NCBI RefSeq assembly: GCF_900102545.1 | Contig: NZ_FNBN01000008.1 | Location: 190,019-254,018, forward strand | DNA from: Chitinophaga filiformis | GTDB lineage: Bacteria > Bacteroidota > Bacteroidia > Chitinophagales > Chitinophagaceae | Length of the DNA: 64,000 nucleotides | Direction: 5' to 3' | Shown here: one piece after another, positions 34,387 through 42,588 of the stretch | Layout of the letters: every line of letters begins with the position of its first letter | How positions within the stretch are numbered: position 1 is the first letter of the stretch | Made by a program: the position numbers and the translations under genes | Notes under the pieces: model-generated | The model's database searches: none | What the model saw: only the letters and a program-made list of their open reading frames with translations | Told to the model about the DNA's origin: nothing

Positions 34387-35127
34387 TCAGATCACTTTTG
34401 CTTCGTCATGCAGTAATTTCACCAGTTCATCCACATTATCGGGGCTGATGAGTTTCACACCTGCTTTTGCCGGTGGTAATTCAAAACTGCTGACGGTGGT
34501 CAGTGCATCTGCTGCAACAGGTTCTACTACTGCCAGCGGCTTGGTGCGGGCTGCCATGATACCACGCATACCGGGGATACGTTGTTCTGCCATTCCTTTC
34601 TGGCAGGATACAACAACAGGCAGTGTTACTTTTACAACCTCTTCTCCGCCTTCTATTTCACGGTTGATCGTTGCTTCAGTGCCGTTTAGCTCAAATTTTG
34701 CTGCGATAGACACATAGGGAAGATCCAGCAGTTCAGCTACCATACCTCCAATGGCTGCGCCGTTATAATCGATGGTTTCCTTTCCTGTAAAGATCAGGTC
34801 ATAGGCCTGTTTGCGGGCATGTTCCGCGATCTGTGTGGCGATATAGAAACTATCCTGGCTGTCTGTGTTAACACGGTATGCCTCATCTCCGCCCAATGCC
34901 AGCGCTTTGCGGATGATTGGCTCCGTATCGGGGCCGCCAACGGTGATGAGGTGTACGGTGGCTCCCAGGGTTTCTTTCAATTCCAAAGCGCGGACAAGGG
35001 CATACCATTCATCGTAGGGGTTGATGATGAACTGTACACCCGCTTCATTGAATTTCGTGTTGTTGTCTGTGAAAGCTATTTTTGCAGTCGTGTCCGGAGT
35101 TTTACTGATACAAACTAAAATCTTCAT
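34387..35127 (-). CDS. etfB: Electron transfer flavoprotein beta subunit
   Basis: 246 residues. Begins MKILVCISKTPDTT; has the AMP-binding-region features of the family (DEWYALVRALEL, DLIFTGKETIDYNG) and the beta-subunit signature region (LPVVVSCQKGMAEQRIPGMRGIM). It forms the ETF heterodimer with the product of the next gene. Long-chain acyl-CoA dehydrogenase genes are not in this window. Confidence 0.95.
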   Translation of the reverse strand: MKILVCISKTPDTTAKIAFTDNNTKFNEAGVQFIINPYDEWYALVRALELKETLGATVHLITVGGPDTEPIIRKALALGGDEAYRVNTDSQDSFYIATQIAEHARKQAYDLIFTGKETIDYNGAAIGGMVAELLDLPYVSIAAKFELNGTEATINREIEGGEEVVKVTLPVVVSCQKGMAEQRIPGMRGIMAARTKPLAVVEPVAADALTTVSSFELPPAKAGVKLISPDNVDELVKLLHDEAKVI

Positions 35128-35162
35128 GGCCTAAACTGTTTTGTTTTTAAAAGCGGTATGAG

Positions 35163-35170
35163 CAAATATA
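35163..35170 (-). promoter_or_regulatory. Possible -7 element for etfBA
   Basis: Reads TATATTTG on the minus strand, matching TAnnTTTG, 36 bases before the etfB ATG. No TTTG sits at the right spacing, so this is a partial match only. Confidence 0.4.
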
Positions 35171-35178
35171 TTTAAATA

Positions 35179-35487
35179 ATGGATAGAATAGCCAGGATAA
35201 AGGAATTTCTTAAAGACAGCCCGAATGACAGCTTTCTTAAGCATGCGCTGGCCCTTGAATATATCAAAATCGGCGATGATAGCGCCGCCAGGTCACTGTT
35301 TGAAGAGCTGCTGGCATATGAACCAGGTTATGTAGGCTCCTATTATCACCTGGGGCGCCTGCTGGAACGGGCCGGCCTTCCGCAGGAAGCCATTGCCGTA
35401 TTTGAGAAAGGCATGCAGATGGCCAAAGAAGCCAATGACAGGCACGCGTATAACGAACTACAGGCTGCATTGGATGATCTCATTTAA
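35179..35487 (+). CDS. Small TPR protein
   Basis: 102 residues containing about two and a half tetratricopeptide repeats (LKHALALEYIKIGDDSAAR, YYHLGRLLERAGLPQEAIAVFEKGM). No signal peptide, so cytoplasmic. It is 10 bases ahead of tilS on the same strand and probably co-translated. TPR units mediate protein contacts; the partner is unknown. Confidence 0.85.
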   Translation: MDRIARIKEFLKDSPNDSFLKHALALEYIKIGDDSAARSLFEELLAYEPGYVGSYYHLGRLLERAGLPQEAIAVFEKGMQMAKEANDRHAYNELQAALDDLI

Positions 35488-35497
35488 CAACCACTAC

Positions 35498-36835
35498 ATG
35501 AATTTACTCGAAGGGTTTATTGCTTATATAGAAAAGGAGCAGCTGTTCACACGTGATCACTCAATGCTGCTGGCCGTCAGCGGGGGAGTGGACTCCGTAG
35601 TCATGGCCCATCTTTTCAGGGCCGCGGGATTTAATATCTCCATCGCTCATTGTAACTTTCAGCTGAGAGGAGACGAATCCATCCGGGACGAGGTTTTCGT
35701 GGAAAACCTGGCAGACAGTCTGCAGGCATCCTTTTACAGGAAACGCTTCGATACCCTGGGCTATAGTTCGGCACATCGTGTATCCATCCAGGTAGCAGCC
35801 CGTCAGCTGCGTTATGAATGGCTGGAACAGACTATGGTGAAGGCCGGCTGTGATTTTATCGTAACGGCTCATCATATGCAGGATAGCGCAGAAACAGTAC
35901 TGATGAACCTCTGCAAAGGTACCGGTATTGCTGGTCTTCACGGCATTCTACCAAAACAGGCATACCTGGTGCGCCCCCTGTTGTTTGCCCGGAAAGCAGA
36001 ACTGCAGGCTTATGCTGACGAACATAATATTGACTTCGTGGAAGACAGCTCCAATATTACGACCAAATATACACGTAATTTTTTCAGACATAAGGTGATT
36101 CCCGTCATACAGGAAGCCTATCCTGGTGTGGTTGGCAATATCGCAGGCAGCATAGCGCGTTTCCGCGAAGCGGAAATACTATACGCACAGGCGGTTGAGA
36201 AACATATCAAAAGGCTGGTGGAGGAGAAGGGGAACATGTACATGATACCAGTGCTGAAACTGCAGAAAACAATTCCTATGGAAACTGTTGCCTGGGAAAT
36301 ATTCAGGCAATATGGCTGTACACCCGCACAATTGCCACAGGTACTGGAATTGCTGAACAGCAGCTCCGGGAAACTGGTAGAGACAGGCTCGCACCGTATT
36401 ATACGCGACAGGCAATGGTTACTTGTTACACGGCTGGCGGAAGAAGAAGCGCCGGTTATTGTGATTGAAAAAGATCGTACTGCTGTAGCCACAGCAAGTG
36501 GTGTACTCAGACTGAAAACAAACGAAAGGAAAGAGACAACCATTATTCCTGCGGCTTCCAATATCGCCTGCCTGGACAGGCATTCGTTGCAGTATCCTTT
36601 AATACTTAGAAAATGGAAACAGGGAGACTATTTCTATCCTTTAGGTATGCGAAAGAAAAAGAAGTTAAGCCGCTTTTTTATCGATCAGAAATTGTCGCTG
36701 CCGCAGAAAGAGAATACCTGGGTACTCGAATCGGCAAAGCGGGTAGTATGGGTAGTAGGATTGCGGATAGATGACAGGTTTAAGATCACTGATCAGACAA
36801 AAGAACTCCTGACGATAGAATGGGAAGCCCTGTAA
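35498..36835 (+). CDS. tilS: tRNA(Ile)-lysidine synthase
   Basis: 445 residues from the ATG at 35498, the first start that places the PP-loop SGGVDS (28-33) at its usual distance from the N-terminus; the open frame upstream overlaps the TPR gene. The enzyme converts C34 of the CAU anticodon of tRNA-Ile to lysidine with ATP. Further motifs: AHHMQDSAET and, near the C-terminus, WKQGDYFYPLGMRKKKKLSRFFIDQKL read in parts as WKQGDYF and KKLSRFFID, typical of TilS C-terminal domains. Essential in most bacteria. Confidence 0.94.
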   Translation: MNLLEGFIAYIEKEQLFTRDHSMLLAVSGGVDSVVMAHLFRAAGFNISIAHCNFQLRGDESIRDEVFVENLADSLQASFYRKRFDTLGYSSAHRVSIQVAARQLRYEWLEQTMVKAGCDFIVTAHHMQDSAETVLMNLCKGTGIAGLHGILPKQAYLVRPLLFARKAELQAYADEHNIDFVEDSSNITTKYTRNFFRHKVIPVIQEAYPGVVGNIAGSIARFREAEILYAQAVEKHIKRLVEEKGNMYMIPVLKLQKTIPMETVAWEIFRQYGCTPAQLPQVLELLNSSSGKLVETGSHRIIRDRQWLLVTRLAEEEAPVIVIEKDRTAVATASGVLRLKTNERKETTIIPAASNIACLDRHSLQYPLILRKWKQGDYFYPLGMRKKKKLSRFFIDQKLSLPQKENTWVLESAKRVVWVVGLRIDDRFKITDQTKELLTIEWEAL

Positions 36836-36852
36836 AGGCTTCCCTTTTATTT
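36822..36852 (+). terminator. tilS terminator
   Basis: GGGAAGCC / GGCTTCCC stem with a 7-base loop overlapping the tilS stop codon, followed by TTTTATTT. It is between convergent tilS and the small receiver gene. Confidence 0.8.
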
Positions 36853-37299
36853 GAAATTATTGATGAGGCTATTGAACTCGGGAAAGGAATGTTTCTTCAG
36901 ACAGAAATCATAAAAATGTTGCGCTGAAGAAAGATACTCCTCATACGTAAATGGTTTTACCATGTAAGACAATGCTCCCAGTTGTTTGCACTCGTGCATT
37001 TCTATCACATTTAGTGAAGAAGAGAAAATAATTACAGGAATGTCTTTATAGGCGAGCTGGCTTTTCAGTTCCCGCAAGGTTTGTGTACCACTGAGACGTG
37101 GCATATTGAGATCAAGTACCACAAGAGAAGGCATAACGCCTGCGCTTGCATGTGTATTAGCAAGGTATTCCAGTGCCTTCTCTCCATCTTCTACCAGGAG
37201 GGGCACCTCCGGCAGATTAATCGCATTAAAGGCATCCTGCATGATGAAACGATCCTCCATGTCATCATCTGCCAGTAATATCTTCACAATACTCTCCAT
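36847..37299 (-). CDS. Single-domain response regulator (stressosome locus output)
   Basis: 150 residues, receiver only. Acidic pair DDD at 11-13, phospho-acceptor Asp63 (VLDLNMPRLSG), Ser pair in FSSS and Lys-Pro in VKPFTYEEY. It resembles the Rcp1-type receivers that partner phytochrome-like kinases. It is the last gene of the stressosome block, 41 bases behind the histidine kinase. With no DNA-binding domain, it must act by protein contact or pass phosphate on; the target is not in the window. Confidence 0.9.
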   Translation of the reverse strand: MESIVKILLADDDMEDRFIMQDAFNAINLPEVPLLVEDGEKALEYLANTHASAGVMPSLVVLDLNMPRLSGTQTLRELKSQLAYKDIPVIIFSSSLNVIEMHECKQLGALSYMVKPFTYEEYLSSAQHFYDFCLKKHSFPEFNSLINNFK

Positions 37300-37340
37300 A
37301 ACTAATAAATTCTTTCTTTAGATAAAAAACTAATGTCCCG

Positions 37341-38957
37341 CTATGCCACCAGTGGTAAGGTCAGAATGAACTTTGCACCTCTTCCCGGTGTACTGCTGGC
37401 GGTAATGGACCCGTTGTGCAGATCTGCGATCTTCTTGCACATAGCCAGTCCTATACCGGTGCCTGCATATTTTTCGCGGGAGTGTAACCGTTGGAATAAG
37501 CTGAACATTTTATCCAGGTATTTTTCTTCAAATCCCACCCCGTTATCTTCAAAAATCAATTGTATCTGTGTTTCTCTCATTGCTGCATACACTTTCACTT
37601 CAGGTAGACGCTGTTCGTCGGAGAACTTGAGCGCATTGGACAGGATATTGTGAAACAACTGGCGCATCTGCATCGGATATACCGATAACACAGGCAGAGG
37701 CGCCACATCTATGCGTGCACATTTTGCTTTGATGGCTACATCCAGATCCTTCATGGCTTCAGCAGCAAGTACATTCATATCTGTTTTCACCAGGTGCAGG
37801 CTCTCCCTGTATATCCTCGAAAAGTTCAGCAGATCATGGATCAGCCGCGTCATTCGCTGACTGGCGCCTATCATATTGCCCAGAAAAAGCTTTCCCCTGT
37901 CGTCTATCAGTTCTGTATAATACCTGCTCAGGTAGTCGCTGTAGTAAACGATCTTTCGCAGTGGCTCCTGTAAGTCGTGTGATGCCGCATAGGCAAACTG
38001 TTCCAGTTCCTGGTTGCTGCGGTTCAGTTCTCTGATCTTTTCTTCCAGCAGCAACTTTGTTTCCTGCAGTTCTTTATTGTCCCTCAATGTCTGTTCCATG
38101 ACCTTTTGTGCATGAATGTCTACCAGGGAGCCTATCCAGTACAATGTTTCTCCGTTCTCATTGATCATCGGCGCCAGGGAAAGCAGGTGCCAGATATATT
38201 CCTGCGTTGCATAATTCTTCAGTTCTATTTCCCTCCTCAGTGGTTTGTTTGCCGTCCGGTGCATGTACCAGTGTTCCCATGCGCGGGCAAAGATCTCCTC
38301 GCGGACCACCAGGCGCCATTTACTTTCGTTCAGTTCACTGATATCATAACCCGTAAACGATTTCATCCAGCTGTTAGCGTAAAGAACCTGACCCTCGTCG
38401 TTCAGGCTGAATATCATCAACGGAAGGGCATTGGTTACTTCCCTGTACTGTGTTTCACTTTCCTTTAGCTTTTCGGCCAGTTCCAGCAGCTGTTTGTTCT
38501 TACGTTTTATCTCGTCGTACGGAGATAAAGGCAATTCCACGCTGAAAGCGGATATCCATTGCCGGATCCTGCCGTTATTGATCTTCTGTATCCCAGGGAT
38601 CCTGTATTCCAGCATGATCTCAATCCCTTTGTCTTCACGTTCGAGAGAGAACCGATCAACGAGTCTCCTGGCATACACCAGGTTCTCGTTGATCTTCTCT
38701 GTAAGATTCGGATTCCCGTCCAGCACCTGTGCAACGAGATACTGTTCCGGTTCCTTTATATCACTTCTGATAGCCAGTATAAGAACGGCATTGTATCCAT
38801 ACTCTATGACATGTCTTGACACCTCAGACACGGCAGTTGCAAAGGTGGTCTGTGATGCAAGGGATAGTCCGGCCAGCTCTCCGAGTTTCATGATGCGTTT
38901 ATGCACCAGTACCAGGTCCATATCAGTTTCCAGCGTGATCCGGGTTATTTCCTGCAT
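37341..38957 (-). CDS. PAS sensor histidine kinase with degenerate RsbT-like N-terminal domain
   Basis: 538 residues, soluble. Residues 1-145 resemble the small RsbT/RsbW-type ATPase fold of the neighbouring genes (VHKRIMKLGELAGLSLASQTTFATAVSEVSR compares with the RsbT pattern, read as GELAGLSLASQTTFATAVSE), but the G1 and G2 nucleotide loops are missing. A coiled segment and a PAS domain (about 170-290) follow, then HisKA with His327 (ASHDLQEPL) and an intact HATPase (ILSNALKFS, EDNGVGFEE, GTGIGLAMCKK). I infer that the N-terminal domain docks on the stressosome or competes with RsbT. The first 23 codons are copied in the tandem repeat just upstream. Confidence 0.88.
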   Translation of the reverse strand: MQEITRITLETDMDLVLVHKRIMKLGELAGLSLASQTTFATAVSEVSRHVIEYGYNAVLILAIRSDIKEPEQYLVAQVLDGNPNLTEKINENLVYARRLVDRFSLEREDKGIEIMLEYRIPGIQKINNGRIRQWISAFSVELPLSPYDEIKRKNKQLLELAEKLKESETQYREVTNALPLMIFSLNDEGQVLYANSWMKSFTGYDISELNESKWRLVVREEIFARAWEHWYMHRTANKPLRREIELKNYATQEYIWHLLSLAPMINENGETLYWIGSLVDIHAQKVMEQTLRDNKELQETKLLLEEKIRELNRSNQELEQFAYAASHDLQEPLRKIVYYSDYLSRYYTELIDDRGKLFLGNMIGASQRMTRLIHDLLNFSRIYRESLHLVKTDMNVLAAEAMKDLDVAIKAKCARIDVAPLPVLSVYPMQMRQLFHNILSNALKFSDEQRLPEVKVYAAMRETQIQLIFEDNGVGFEEKYLDKMFSLFQRLHSREKYAGTGIGLAMCKKIADLHNGSITASSTPGRGAKFILTLPLVA

Positions 38958-39204
38958 TGCGGCTATTTTACTTTAACAATTACTATCGACTATCATCAGT
39001 CATGATGCCTTTATGCACCAATACCGGATCCATACCAGTTTCCAGCGTGATCTGTGTTTATCGCTATTTCACTTTAACAATTACTATCGACATATCATCA
39101 GTCATGATGCCTTTATGCACCAATACCGGATCCATACCAGTTTCCAGCGTGATCTGTGTTTATCGCTACTTCACTTTAACAATTACTATCGACATATCAT
39201 CAGT
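38889..39204. repeat. Three-copy tandem repeat fusing the ends of two genes
   Basis: Copies begin at 38889, 39001 and 39103 (periods 112 and 102). Copies 2 and 3 differ at one base over most of their length; copy 1 is more diverged and is the one carrying the working kinase start. Each unit joins the first codons of the kinase gene to the last codons of the phosphatase gene, so the array arose by duplication across the intergenic junction. Confidence 0.9.
39064..39135 (-). CDS. Micro-ORF created by the tandem repeat (23 residues)
   Basis: ATG at 39135 to TAG at 39064. The first 11 residues (MDPVLVHKGIM) derive from the kinase N-terminus and the last 12 (TDDMSIVIVKVK) from the phosphatase C-terminus, both in the parental frames. 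A second copy (38983-39033) is cut short by a one-base deletion (ends TDDSR). It may be translated between phosphatase and kinase on the same mRNA, but no ribosome-binding site is evident and it could be inert. Confidence 0.3.
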   Translation of the reverse strand: MDPVLVHKGIMTDDMSIVIVKVK

Positions 39205-40191
39205 CTTACGTGCATTATCCTTATAGATAGCGGCAGCCAGTACTGACATATCATACCTGAAAATGGCCGGATACTTCATCATGTCCCAGCGGGTCCTTAT
39301 CCCATCGGAGCACAGAATGAGCACCTGATCTTTTCCCTGCATATGAGCTGTTTCCTGTTCGTTTATAGTACGGGGCATGTTATGTCCTATGATACCATTG
39401 TACGGAAGATAGGTCCTGGATGTGGCAGCTGTCAGCATACGTGCATGTATATTTCCCACTCCACAGATCTTCCATGTCTGGGTTTTATTACTATAAACTG
39501 CTATAGTGCCTACAAGGCCGCGGGTACGTTTTACATCGTCATGCATCTGGCGTAGTACTTCGCCCAGGTCGGAGAGCATACAGTAGCGAAAAGAATGGAC
39601 AGCAGCAGCAACGGCTTTATTCGCTTCCACGCCATGACCCAGTCCATCTCCCAGGAAAACCCTTATGCCGGCCCTGTCAGAGCGAACATAATAGTCATCA
39701 CCGCATACCCTTTCTCCCGGTTTTGCAATGAGTAGGGTCCTGATCTCAGCACCGGGTTTGGGGGGATATTGTTCTGCCGGTTTGATAAAGAACCTTGATA
39801 CCAGTATAGTACCCCAGCCCTTTACAGAATAGATCTGAAGGAAGTCTGACAGACGTTTGACGGCTCCCAGTCCGTGGCCGAGCGTTTTGGCAGTTGATAT
39901 TCCATCCTGCATCATTCTGGCCAGATCTGTAATACCGGGACCACTATCTATGGCCAGGATCTCTATAGCTGGCTGGGGAGTATCGGTAAGCATCACCAGT
40001 ACTTCTCCGCCTCCTGCATGTTTGATGATATTGGATCCTATTTCAGCAACGACGATATCGATCTCGGCCACTCTCTTGTCTGTCAGTCCGCATTGTATTG
40101 AAAGACGGTGCACCTCACGTTTCAGAATGGCCAGATAGCTTCTGTCATCTAAACTGAAACTGATATGCCGTCCGGTTACCCATTCTTCCAT
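39166..40191 (-). CDS. RsbX/SpoIIE-type PP2C phosphatase with fused N-terminal HATPase
   Basis: 341 residues. Residues 1-135 are an RsbT/RsbW-like ATPase with N box (Glu50..Asn54, EIGSN), G1 (DSGPGI, 82-87) and G2 (GHGLGA, 105-110). Residues about 145-341 form a PP2C/SpoIIE phosphatase with metal-site aspartates (CGDDYY, Asp165-166; GDGLGHG, Asp182; LCSDGI; KTDDMSIVIV). In Bacillus, RsbX dephosphorylates RsbR and RsbS to reset the stressosome; the fused ATPase domain is extra. The start overlaps rsbT by 16 bases, so translation is coupled. Confidence 0.9.
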   Translation of the reverse strand: MEEWVTGRHISFSLDDRSYLAILKREVHRLSIQCGLTDKRVAEIDIVVAEIGSNIIKHAGGGEVLVMLTDTPQPAIEILAIDSGPGITDLARMMQDGISTAKTLGHGLGAVKRLSDFLQIYSVKGWGTILVSRFFIKPAEQYPPKPGAEIRTLLIAKPGERVCGDDYYVRSDRAGIRVFLGDGLGHGVEANKAVAAAVHSFRYCMLSDLGEVLRQMHDDVKRTRGLVGTIAVYSNKTQTWKICGVGNIHARMLTAATSRTYLPYNGIIGHNMPRTINEQETAHMQGKDQVLILCSDGIRTRWDMMKYPAIFRYDMSVLAAAIYKDNARKTDDMSIVIVKVK

Positions 40192-40586
40192 TTAGTGATT
40201 GTGATGGTAGTTCCTTTACCCACCGTACTTTTAATATCAAAATCGTTCACCAGACGCCTGGCTCCCGGTAGTCCCAATCCAAGGCTTTTACCGGTAGAGA
40301 AGCCATCTTTCATGGCCTTGTCTATATCGGGTATACCCGGACCTGTATCTGAAAAGGTGACGCGCACCCCATTTTGTCGCTGGCCGTTTACTATTTCAAT
40401 GAGCACTGCACCACCTCCGGCGTAACGGAGCATATTCCTGGAAAGTTCACTGGCGGCAGTGATCAGTTTTGTCTGATTGACAAGGCTCATGCCGATTTTG
40501 ACAGCAAACTCTTTCAACCTGTTTCTGAAGACCACCATATCCAGTTCCTTCGCTATACGCATATTGTCACTGGAGAGTACTATCAT
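40176..40586 (-). CDS. rsbT: RsbT-like serine/threonine kinase of the stressosome
   Basis: 136 residues from the ATG at 40586, which puts the fold at family length; the frame is open upstream inside rsbS. N box ELSRNMLRYA (47-56), G1 DTGPGIP (80-86), G2 GLGLPG (103-108) are intact, so ATP binding is expected. In Bacillus, RsbT sits on the RsbR/RsbS complex, phosphorylates it under stress and is then released to activate a phosphatase. It overlaps rsbS by 20 bases and the phosphatase gene by 16. Confidence 0.92.
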   Translation of the reverse strand: MIVLSSDNMRIAKELDMVVFRNRLKEFAVKIGMSLVNQTKLITAASELSRNMLRYAGGGAVLIEIVNGQRQNGVRVTFSDTGPGIPDIDKAMKDGFSTGKSLGLGLPGARRLVNDFDIKSTVGKGTTITITKWKNG

Positions 40587-40965
40587 CTTCAATTTCTTCT
40601 TCTTCGGTGATCTGTATTTTTTTCTGCAGGAGTTCCATGCCTTTTTCGACATTCAGCGCTGTCTGCACACCCTTCAATGGTAAACCCAGTTCTACCAACG
40701 TTATAGCTACAGCAGGCTGCATGCCAACTATCACTGTTTCAGCATCCAGTATCTTGCTCATGCCGGCTATATTCCCCAGTATGCGGCCCATAAAAGAGTC
40801 GACTATGGAAACAGATGAAATATCTATCAACACGCCTTTGGCGCCTGTTTTACTTACCGCCTGCACCAGGTCTGATTCCAGGCCGAGTGCAAGCCGGTCA
40901 TACAAATCCACCTGAATGGCCACCATGAGAAAATGACCAATTTTAAGAATCGGTATTTTATCCAT
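40567..40965 (-). CDS. rsbS: RsbS-like STAS-domain stressosome scaffold
   Basis: 132 residues from the ATG at 40965 (a TTG directly upstream is also in frame). Single STAS domain: KIGHFLMVAIQVDL, GVLIDISSVSIVDSF, GMQPAVAITLVELG. Ser57 in IVDSF matches the RsbT-phosphorylated Ser59 of Bacillus RsbS. A short acidic tail (EEEEIEDD) is unusual. The gene overlaps rsbR by 8 bases and rsbT by 20. Confidence 0.92.
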   Translation of the reverse strand: MDKIPILKIGHFLMVAIQVDLYDRLALGLESDLVQAVSKTGAKGVLIDISSVSIVDSFMGRILGNIAGMSKILDAETVIVGMQPAVAITLVELGLPLKGVQTALNVEKGMELLQKKIQITEEEEIEDDSTLQ

Positions 40966-41833
40966 CAATGCCTGCTTTTGTTTTTACAATTGGTCTTCTG
41001 ACCTCCAGCTGCAGCAGCGAAAAGGCATGCCTTAACGCGCTGGCGAGGGTTGCTTTCGTAACAATACCAGAGAGGTCTATACCGAGGTGAACGACAGTCT
41101 GAGCTATTTCAGGACGGATACCGCTGATGATACACTCTGCACCCATCAGCCGGGTAGCGCTTACAGTTTTTAGGAGGTGCTGTGCAACGAGAGAATCCAC
41201 AGCGGGCACACCTGAAATATCCAGGATTGCAATGCTGCTGGATGTAGCAACAATTTCCTGCAACAGGTTTTCCATTACTACCTGTGTACGGGCGCTGTCC
41301 AGTGTACCAATGATAGGCATGGCTACAATGCCATCCCATACGCGGATAACAGGAGTGGAGATCTCCGCTATTTCATCAGTCTGGCGCAGAATGACTTCTT
41401 CTCTCCCTTTAATGAAAGTTTCAAAAGTAACAATACCAAGGCTGTCGATCAGTTTACTCACTTTCATGCTCTCGTCAAGCAGCTGAACAGGATCATTTTT
41501 GATCTCCTGCTGGAGTACGTTGAGCAGGGCATCTTTCAGGCTAAAAACAAAGGTGCCGGTCTCCCTGGGAGAATAGCCCATTTTAGCACGGGAACGGGAA
41601 ATAGTTTCCAGGACTTCATACAGTGGTTCGAAAGATGCAGATTGTACATCTTCCAGGTTGTCATTGCTTAAAGTTTGTAATAAAACATTTACAAGTTCTT
41701 CTGACTGTACTGACAGTTCTTCGTTCGACATAAGGTCTTCCCGTAGAGAAAAATCCACTAATTGATTCTTCATCCACAATTCGAGAATCTGCTTTTTCCT
41801 TTTCTGTAAAATTTTAGCTGTGTCTAGCTTCAT
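40958..41833 (-). CDS. rsbR: RsbR-like stressosome sensor-scaffold
   Basis: 291 residues from the ATG at 41833; codons further upstream to 41887 do not match family starts. The N-terminal half is helical, of the RsbRD_N type (ILQKRKKQILELW, GYSPRETGTFVFSLKDAL), with no globin-like haem pocket, PAS or LOV visible. The C-terminal half is a STAS domain (ILDISGVPAVDSLVAQHL, GIRPEIAQTVVHLGIDLS) nearly superimposable on Bacillus RsbR. The phospho-sites correspond to a Ser in VDS and the Thr in IAQT. First gene of the stressosome block. The input signal is unknown. Confidence 0.92.
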   Translation of the reverse strand: MKLDTAKILQKRKKQILELWMKNQLVDFSLREDLMSNEELSVQSEELVNVLLQTLSNDNLEDVQSASFEPLYEVLETISRSRAKMGYSPRETGTFVFSLKDALLNVLQQEIKNDPVQLLDESMKVSKLIDSLGIVTFETFIKGREEVILRQTDEIAEISTPVIRVWDGIVAMPIIGTLDSARTQVVMENLLQEIVATSSSIAILDISGVPAVDSLVAQHLLKTVSATRLMGAECIISGIRPEIAQTVVHLGIDLSGIVTKATLASALRHAFSLLQLEVRRPIVKTKAGIDG

Positions 41834-41919
41834 GCGTGTGGCTTGTTTTGCTGTATTGGTACAAATTGTCCATTGTACCTCTGGCAAAAAGCAAACCGGA
41901 AAAGGATGAAGCTGTTATC

Positions 41920-42543
41920 TCATCTATAGCCGTGCATCAGCTGATCAAGAAAAATTAAACCAATCCTTGGTTCAAATATTAACGGGAAAAGGATGCCAAA
42001 TACTGCACCCCATAGGTGGGCATCATGATTAATACCGTCATGACTGCCACGGCGGGAGAGATAAATCGTATAGCCGAGATATACTATACCGTAAAGGATT
42101 GCAGGCATGGGAATAAAGAACACCAGGATCTTAGCCCAGGGCTGAAAAAGAATAGCCGCAAATACTACTGCTGAAACAGCGCCTGATGCGCCAATAGTCC
42201 TGTAACCACTATTGTTCCTATGCTTGAGATAAGTGGGAATATCTGAAAGAATGAGTGCCAGTACATAAAACAGCAGATAATATAACTTGCCGTTGAATAC
42301 GAGGAGAAACATCTTTTCAATGAAGCTACCAAAGAAAAAGAGGGTGAACATATTGAAGCCAAGATGCATAAAATCCGCATGTACAAATCCGGATGTGATG
42401 AACCTGTAGTACTGATTCTTTTCTTTTACCATGTACGGCCACATGCTCAGGTCATCTATACGCCGGTCATTGTTAAATGATGTAATAGAAATGATGCAGG
42501 TGAGAATGATGATCGCTATGCTGATTGTCATGTCCAGTTCCAT
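41920..42543 (-). CDS. Rhomboid-family intramembrane serine protease
   Basis: 207 residues with about six membrane segments. Catalytic Ser120 in GASG (118-121), catalytic His176 (INHDAHLWG) and the conserved HLGFNM before TM2 (Asn64) are present. Rhomboids cleave within or beside membrane helices of substrate proteins. It lies 86 bases upstream of rsbR and 45 bases downstream of rlmH on the same strand, so it may share a transcript with either. No link to the stressosome is proven. Confidence 0.92.
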   Translation of the reverse strand: MELDMTISIAIIILTCIISITSFNNDRRIDDLSMWPYMVKEKNQYYRFITSGFVHADFMHLGFNMFTLFFFGSFIEKMFLLVFNGKLYYLLFYVLALILSDIPTYLKHRNNSGYRTIGASGAVSAVVFAAILFQPWAKILVFFIPMPAILYGIVYLGYTIYLSRRGSHDGINHDAHLWGAVFGILFPLIFEPRIGLIFLDQLMHGYR

Positions 42544-42588
42544 TCTAACGAATAGTTTAATTGATGAGAATGTAATTATACTGATTTT

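Noticed and set aside
38957-39246. Plus-strand frames of 77-89 codons across the tandem repeat
   Set aside because: They are antisense shadows of the repeat and of the rsbX-like gene end; no start signals or family match.
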